Origin: Candidatus Magasanikiibacteriota bacterium
GTDB lineage: Bacteria; Patescibacteriota; Patescibacteriia; Magasanikbacterales; UBA10003
DNA length: 16,511 nucleotides
Assembly (NCBI GenBank): GCA_003514455.1
Contig: DOQH01000038.1
Location: forward strand, 4,919-21,429
Reading direction: 5' to 3'
Part shown: in pieces, positions 13,283 to 16,511 of the stretch
How positions within the stretch are numbered: position 1 is the stretch's first letter
Layout: the number at the start of each line of letters is the position of its first letter
Notes under the pieces: model-generated
What the model was told of the DNA's origin: nothing
What the model saw: only the letters and a program-made list of their open reading frames with translations
Databases searched by the model: none
Program-made: the position numbers and the translations under genes

Positions 13283-14206
13283 ATGTATTTAGCGATAATT
13301 TACGAAATTTTGTTTTTGGTGTATATAATAATGGCCTCAATTTTGGCTGTTATTTTAATTAAGCGCAAACATAAAATAGCGCCAATTATTGTTTTTTTAT
13401 CCATTGCCGGCCTGATTTACAGCGGCTATATTGAACCGCAGTGGATAAAAATCCGCGAACAAAAAATTGAAATTGGCAAATTAAATAAAGAAATCAAAGT
13501 GGTAATACTCGGCGACTGGCACTTTCGGCCATTCAAAGGTGAAAATTTTGCCAATCGGGCTATTGCCAAAATCGCCGAACTCAAACCTGATTTTATTTTA
13601 ATGACCGGCGACTTTCTTTTTTTTGATGATTTACCGGCTTTTGAAAATGATTTGCGCGCCTTGGGCGGACTAGTCAAAATCGCGCCAACATACACTGTGC
13701 TTGGCAATCATGATTACGGTATTATATCCTCAGACGAGCCATTTCTATACACAGATTCACATCGCGAAATAACCAAGATTTTAAAAGAGCGAGGTATTCA
13801 TGTCTTGTCAGATGAGCAGGAAAAGGTTATTATAAAAGGCGAGGAAATCATTTTAGCCGGGTTTGATGAGTATTGGCGCAAAGTCAGATATCCTGAAAAA
13901 GCAACATCTGGCTTAGTGCAGGACGATACTTTAAAAATCGGTATTAGCCATCACCCTGATATTGCCTATAAAAAAGAGGCAACCAATTTGGATTTAGTGG
14001 TGGCAGGACACACGCACGGAGGACAAGTTCGCTTACCTTTGATTGGCGCTTTGGGCGATGCTGAAAGTTTAATGACCAAAGCTGATTATGGCAAATATCT
14101 GCCAAATCATAAACCGCCAATTTTTAATACCATCGGCATCGGCGAATCAGGTCCACATGTGCGTTTTTGGAACAGGCCAGAAATTGTGTTGTTGAGAATT
14201 AAATAA
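13283..14206 (+). CDS. Membrane-anchored metallophosphoesterase (YkuE-like)
   Basis: 307 residues. Two N-terminal transmembrane helices (about 3-26 and 32-48) lead to a calcineurin-like phosphoesterase domain (about 70-305). Metal ligands are in order: GDWH (77-80), GDF (109-111), GNHD (141-144), SHH (222-224) and GHTHGGQ (242-248). All five motifs are intact, so it is probably an active dinuclear-metal hydrolase. The fold and N-terminal anchor resemble YkuE-type enzymes, which act on phospholipid or other envelope phosphoesters; the true substrate here is unknown. It lies seven bases after tRNA-Leu and its stop is one base before tRNA-Met, so its mRNA is likely released by tRNA processing. 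There is no space for a Shine-Dalgarno between tRNA-Leu and the ATG. Confidence 0.92.
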   Translation: MYLAIIYEILFLVYIIMASILAVILIKRKHKIAPIIVFLSIAGLIYSGYIEPQWIKIREQKIEIGKLNKEIKVVILGDWHFRPFKGENFANRAIAKIAELKPDFILMTGDFLFFDDLPAFENDLRALGGLVKIAPTYTVLGNHDYGIISSDEPFLYTDSHREITKILKERGIHVLSDEQEKVIIKGEEIILAGFDEYWRKVRYPEKATSGLVQDDTLKIGISHHPDIAYKKEATNLDLVVAGHTHGGQVRLPLIGALGDAESLMTKADYGKYLPNHKPPIFNTIGIGESGPHVRFWNRPEIVLLRIK

Positions 14207-14207
14207 T

Positions 14208-14279
14208 GGCTGGGTAGCTCAGTGGTAGAGCACACGCTTCATAAGCGTGCCGTCGAGGGTTCGATCCCCTCCCCAGCTA
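14208..14279 (+). tRNA. tRNA with CAT anticodon, probably elongator tRNA-Met
   Basis: Acceptor GGCTGGG/CCCAGCT (first pair G-T), D-arm GCTC/GAGC with a short AGTGGTA loop, anticodon stem CACGC/GCGTG with loop TTCATAA, T-arm GAGGG/CCCTC. The anticodon stem lacks the three G-C pairs of an initiator, so it is either elongator Met or the lysidine-modified Ile tRNA; sequence alone does not decide. Discriminator A, no encoded CCA. It starts one base after the metallophosphoesterase stop. Confidence 0.9.
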
Positions 14280-14290
14280 TAATTTCTAGG

Positions 14291-14331
14291 GATGAGCCGA
14301 GCCAAAAATTTATTTTTGACTCGCGAAGCCC
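14291..14331. repeat. Possible dispersed repeat, copy A
   Basis: GATGAG (14291-14296), then CGAG, an A/T hairpin CAAAAAT/ATTTTTG (14303-14318), then GCGAAGCCC (14323-14331). The same order of GATGAG, GAG, A/T-rich hairpin and GCGAAGCCC recurs at 16324-16386, suggesting a degenerate intergenic repeat family. Confidence 0.35.
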
Positions 14332-14364
14332 GACGAAATTTCAAGCTTCGCTTATATTTTTTTT
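14323..14364 (+). terminator. Terminator of the tRNA-Leu / phosphoesterase / tRNA-Met unit
   Basis: GCGAAGC (14323-14329) and GCTTCGC (14345-14351) form a seven-base stem around a 15-base loop, followed by TTATATTTTTTTT (14352-14364). The T-run overlaps the end of the convergent TerC gene. The long loop makes it less than ideal. Confidence 0.55.
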
Positions 14365-15272
14365 GGAAAAATCACGGAAAGAATCATGGATGAACCCAAA
14401 GCAAACATAATAATGCCGAACGAAATCAAAGATGAAATATGCACTCCCACGATTCCAGAGAGCATTTTGGCGCCGATAAAAAATAAAATAAAAGCAAGTC
14501 CTTTTTGCAAATGATGAAATTTATGCAAAACGCTTTCCACTAAAAAAAACAAAGCCCGCAAGCCCATTATGGCAAAAATATTTGATGTAAAAACAATAAA
14601 CAAATTCTGCGAAATTGCAAACACAGCCGGTATGGAATCAACTGCGAAAATTATATCAGTCGCCTCAATCAAAATCACAATTAAAAAAAGTGAGGTAAAA
14701 TAAAACTTTCCGTTCTCTTGTAAAAAAAACTTCCCGCCATGATGGCTGGCTGTGAATGGAAAAATTTTATGAGCAAACTTAATTATTTTACTGTGCTGAA
14801 AATCAATGTGCTTTTCCTTTTTGTCTTTTAAAAGTTTCACGCCTGTATAAATTAAAATCGCTCCGAAAATGTATAACACCCAATAAAATTGGTGAATTAT
14901 GTAGACGCCGGCGACAATAAAAATACCGCGAAAAACCAGAGCGCCCATAATCCCCCAAAACAAAGCGCGATGATGGTACTTTTCTTCCAATTTGAAATAA
15001 CTGAATATGAGCATCATCACGAACAAATTATCCACCGACAGCATTTTCTCCGTCACATATGCGCTTAGAAACTCCGCCGCCGGATCTCGGCCGATAAAAA
15101 GAAAAATCAAAAATGAAAATCCCAAGGCCAGCGCTATCCAAAATAACGATTGAAACAAAGCCGGACTAAATTCAATTTTGTGATTTTTGCGGTTAAAATA
15201 TCCCAAATCAACGGCCAAAAACCCGACAATAATGACACTGAATAAAATAAATAAATACGATTGCATTGACAT
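14352..15272 (-). CDS. TerC/Alx-family integral membrane protein
   Basis: 306 residues from ATG 15272 (a second ATG at 15266 is also possible). The open frame continues upstream to 15548, but that part lies inside the carboxypeptidase gene and is not hydrophobic like TerC, so it is excluded. The protein has about eight or nine hydrophobic helices. Signature motifs are VTEKMLSVDNLFVMMLIFSYF (about 73-93), with the acidic pair in EKMLSVDN, and EATDIIFAVDSIPAVFAIS (about 203-221). These match TerC/Alx proteins, associated with tellurite resistance and, in studied bacteria, manganese export that supplies exported metalloproteins. A hydrophilic loop with HxxxH-type histidines (about 155-177) lies between them. 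It starts seven bases after the carboxypeptidase stop, hence one operon. No Shine-Dalgarno. Confidence 0.9.
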   Translation of the reverse strand: MSMQSYLFILFSVIIVGFLAVDLGYFNRKNHKIEFSPALFQSLFWIALALGFSFLIFLFIGRDPAAEFLSAYVTEKMLSVDNLFVMMLIFSYFKLEEKYHHRALFWGIMGALVFRGIFIVAGVYIIHQFYWVLYIFGAILIYTGVKLLKDKKEKHIDFQHSKIIKFAHKIFPFTASHHGGKFFLQENGKFYFTSLFLIVILIEATDIIFAVDSIPAVFAISQNLFIVFTSNIFAIMGLRALFFLVESVLHKFHHLQKGLAFILFFIGAKMLSGIVGVHISSLISFGIIMFALGSSMILSVIFPKKI

Positions 15273-15279
15273 ATTTTTT

Positions 15280-16317
15280 TTAAAATGTTTCCGCCACTGG
15301 CGGCCAAGCATAAGACGAGAAAACCCACTCAACCAAAGCTCGCGCTTCACTAAAACGCCCATAGTGCGTATCAGACCCCAAAACCACAGTAATAATCTGA
15401 TGCCCATCTTTATTTTCCAAAGCCACTGCGAAACAATATCCCGCCTCTTCCACAAATCCGGTCTTACCGCCCACAATTTTGATCGCGCCAACAGGCAATC
15501 GCTCGGACAACAGCACATTTGTTGAGCTGATACTGCGCGCCGGGCCATTTGGCATTAAATTAAAAACATAATTCTTTTTTACAACCACTTCTTGAATTGC
15601 TTTTTCCGACAAAGCAAATTTCAAAAGCCATGCAATTTCTTTGGCAGTTGATTGATTAGCCGGATCCAAACCGGTCGGTTCTGTAAATGTTGTTTGCTTC
15701 AAACCCAAATCAACTGCTTTTACATTCATTTTTTTAACAAATTCTTCCATTGACAAACCGGTAGAGCGCGCCAAAGCCATAGTGGCATTATTGGATGAGC
15801 TAATTAAAGAAACATGAAATAAATCTTTTACTGTCGCTTGCTCGCCTTCTATCACATTTAAACGGCCTTGGCTACCATCAGCTGCCTCTATTGCCACAAT
15901 CTTGTCCCATTGAGGTGTTGTGTCCAAAAAAACTAAAGCAGTCATTAATTTTGTCAAACTGCCGATAGAACGCACCTCATTTTCATTATCAGCAAAAAGT
16001 TGATTTTCAGTGTCTTCATCCATTACAAAAGCTGATTTAAAAGTGTTTTTTTTAATGTCAAAATCGCCTGTGTTTGACTTGCGTTGAGGCGCTCGCTCAG
16101 ATCGACTCAAGGCCAATGGCAGTGTTTTTATTGGTGCGGCTGAAATTATCAAACTGTCTCCGCCAATTTGTTCTGCCGCAGCTTTTTCAGCCATTTGTTC
16201 TCTCATCGATTGATTATTCAAAACCGATACCGGAGCGGTTGGAAAACCGCCACCTGAAAGTCCCAAAAAAATAAACGCTTGCCAAATAAATGTTTTAAAT
16301 AAAAATTGACTGATCAT
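15280..16317 (-). CDS. dacA: D-alanyl-D-alanine carboxypeptidase (peptidase S11, low-molecular-weight PBP)
   Basis: 345 residues. It trims the terminal D-Ala of peptidoglycan stem peptides outside the membrane. A hydrophobic N-terminus (about 4-24) serves as signal or anchor, then a low-complexity linker (30-90) leads to the penicillin-binding domain (about 92-335). The three catalytic motifs are clear: SLTK (120-123, nucleophile S120, in SIGSLTKLMTA), SSN (174-176, in LISSSNNATMALA) and KTG (285-287, in IVGGKTGFVEEAG). No C-terminal PBP5 domain or amphipathic anchor follows, so anchoring would be N-terminal. The gene symbol is by family analogy. It is upstream of the TerC gene by seven bases. 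The 74 bases before its ATG carry the repeat-like element B and no Shine-Dalgarno. Confidence 0.93.
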   Translation of the reverse strand: MISQFLFKTFIWQAFIFLGLSGGGFPTAPVSVLNNQSMREQMAEKAAAEQIGGDSLIISAAPIKTLPLALSRSERAPQRKSNTGDFDIKKNTFKSAFVMDEDTENQLFADNENEVRSIGSLTKLMTALVFLDTTPQWDKIVAIEAADGSQGRLNVIEGEQATVKDLFHVSLISSSNNATMALARSTGLSMEEFVKKMNVKAVDLGLKQTTFTEPTGLDPANQSTAKEIAWLLKFALSEKAIQEVVVKKNYVFNLMPNGPARSISSTNVLLSERLPVGAIKIVGGKTGFVEEAGYCFAVALENKDGHQIITVVLGSDTHYGRFSEARALVEWVFSSYAWPPVAETF

Positions 16318-16323
16318 AATCGA

Positions 16324-16386
16324 GATGAGTGAGGTAAAAGAAAAGAATTTTCTTTTGCGAACGAATGAGATTATATGGCGAAGCCC
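16324..16386. repeat. Possible dispersed repeat, copy B, in the dacA leader
   Basis: GATGAG (16324-16329), GAG, then a nine-base A/T hairpin AAAAGAAAA/TTTTCTTTT (16336-16344 with 16348-16356, loop GAA), then GCGAACGAATGAG and GCGAAGCCC (16378-16386). The layout parallels 14291-14331. It fills the 74-base gap between the preceding gene and dacA. Confidence 0.35.
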
Positions 16387-16391
16387 TATAA

Positions 16392-16511
16392 TTAATTCGT
16401 CTGTTGCGCGTCATTTAACAATTTATCCAATAAATCATTGGATCTTAATTTTTTAAAATCCGGCAATTCCGACGATTCATGAATACCCAAAAATTTAAGA
16501 AAATCAAAAGT
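16392..16511 (-). CDS. C-terminal end of an unrecognised protein, start beyond the window
   Basis: The minus strand is open from the window edge for 39 codons to TAA at 16394-16392. The visible residues end in a charged, leucine-spaced helix (LPDFKKLRSNDLLDKLLNDA) and QQTN. This looks like the tail of a soluble protein, with codon use like its neighbours. Too little is present to name it. It lies 74 bases upstream of dacA on the same strand. Confidence 0.5.
   Translation of the reverse strand, partial: TFDFLKFLGIHESSELPDFKKLRSNDLLDKLLNDAQQTN

Noticed and set aside
14222..14410. 62-codon plus-strand ORF starting inside tRNA-Met
   Set aside because: Its first part is a translation of the tRNA, and the rest crosses a terminator and the end of the TerC gene.
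15273..15548. N-terminal extension of the TerC frame
   Set aside because: These 92 codons lie inside the carboxypeptidase gene and are not TerC-like; ATG 15272 gives a normal membrane protein.
1..16511. CRISPR arrays, insertion sequences, phage genes or a defence system
   Set aside because: I found no regularly spaced direct repeats, transposase or integrase motifs, and no toxin-antitoxin or nuclease pair.

Overview
The window looks like the chromosome of an ultra-small bacterium of the Candidate Phyla Radiation (Patescibacteria). This is inferred from the mix of compact housekeeping genes: a Rel enzyme that stops after the TGS domain, an LCP protein directly joined to der-pth-dprA, a membrane-anchored one-module Clp ATPase, AT-rich codon use and almost no Shine-Dalgarno sequences. 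I cannot place it below phylum level. TGA is used as a normal stop (for example the LCP stop that overlaps the der start), so the UGA-glycine code of Gracilibacteria/Absconditabacteria is unlikely.

Layout. 1-1403, minus strand: a secreted or anchored small protein (cut by the window edge) behind a membrane-anchored ClpC/ClpB-type D1 ATPase. 1404-2222, plus strand: a GC-richer gene for a stand-alone sigma-70 region-4-like protein with consensus promoter, Shine-Dalgarno and terminator, then an unrecognised 84-residue protein. 2234-2917, minus strand: tRNA-Val, a two-helix membrane protein, tRNA-Arg. 2962-7510, plus strand: an LCP cell-wall ligase, der, pth and dprA packed as one operon. 7511-7663: a long, elaborate inverted-repeat structure with no ORF, the least explained part of the window. 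7675-11498, plus strand: topA, terminator, then a bifunctional (p)ppGpp synthetase/hydrolase. 11490-13146, minus strand: parB and parA, with parA transcribed first. 13192-14279, plus strand: tRNA-Leu, a membrane-anchored metallophosphoesterase, tRNA-Met. 14352-16511, minus strand: the end of an unknown gene, a D-Ala-D-Ala carboxypeptidase and a TerC-family membrane protein.

Themes. Cell-envelope work (LCP ligase, carboxypeptidase, TerC), nucleoid and chromosome work (TopA, ParAB, DprA) and translation/stress work (Der, Pth, Rel, four tRNAs) sit together. Several promoters place the predicted transcript start within about 0-10 bases of the start codon (rel, topA, clp, parA), suggesting leaderless or nearly leaderless mRNAs. 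Only the sigma-region-4-like gene has a textbook Shine-Dalgarno. Twice a membrane-protein ORF is sandwiched tightly between two tRNA genes, so tRNA processing probably defines the mRNA ends.

The observations most worth following up are the dprA-topA structured element, the stand-alone sigma region 4 protein, and the leaderless/tRNA-sandwich expression style. All calls are made by reading the sequence; no database search or folding program was run.
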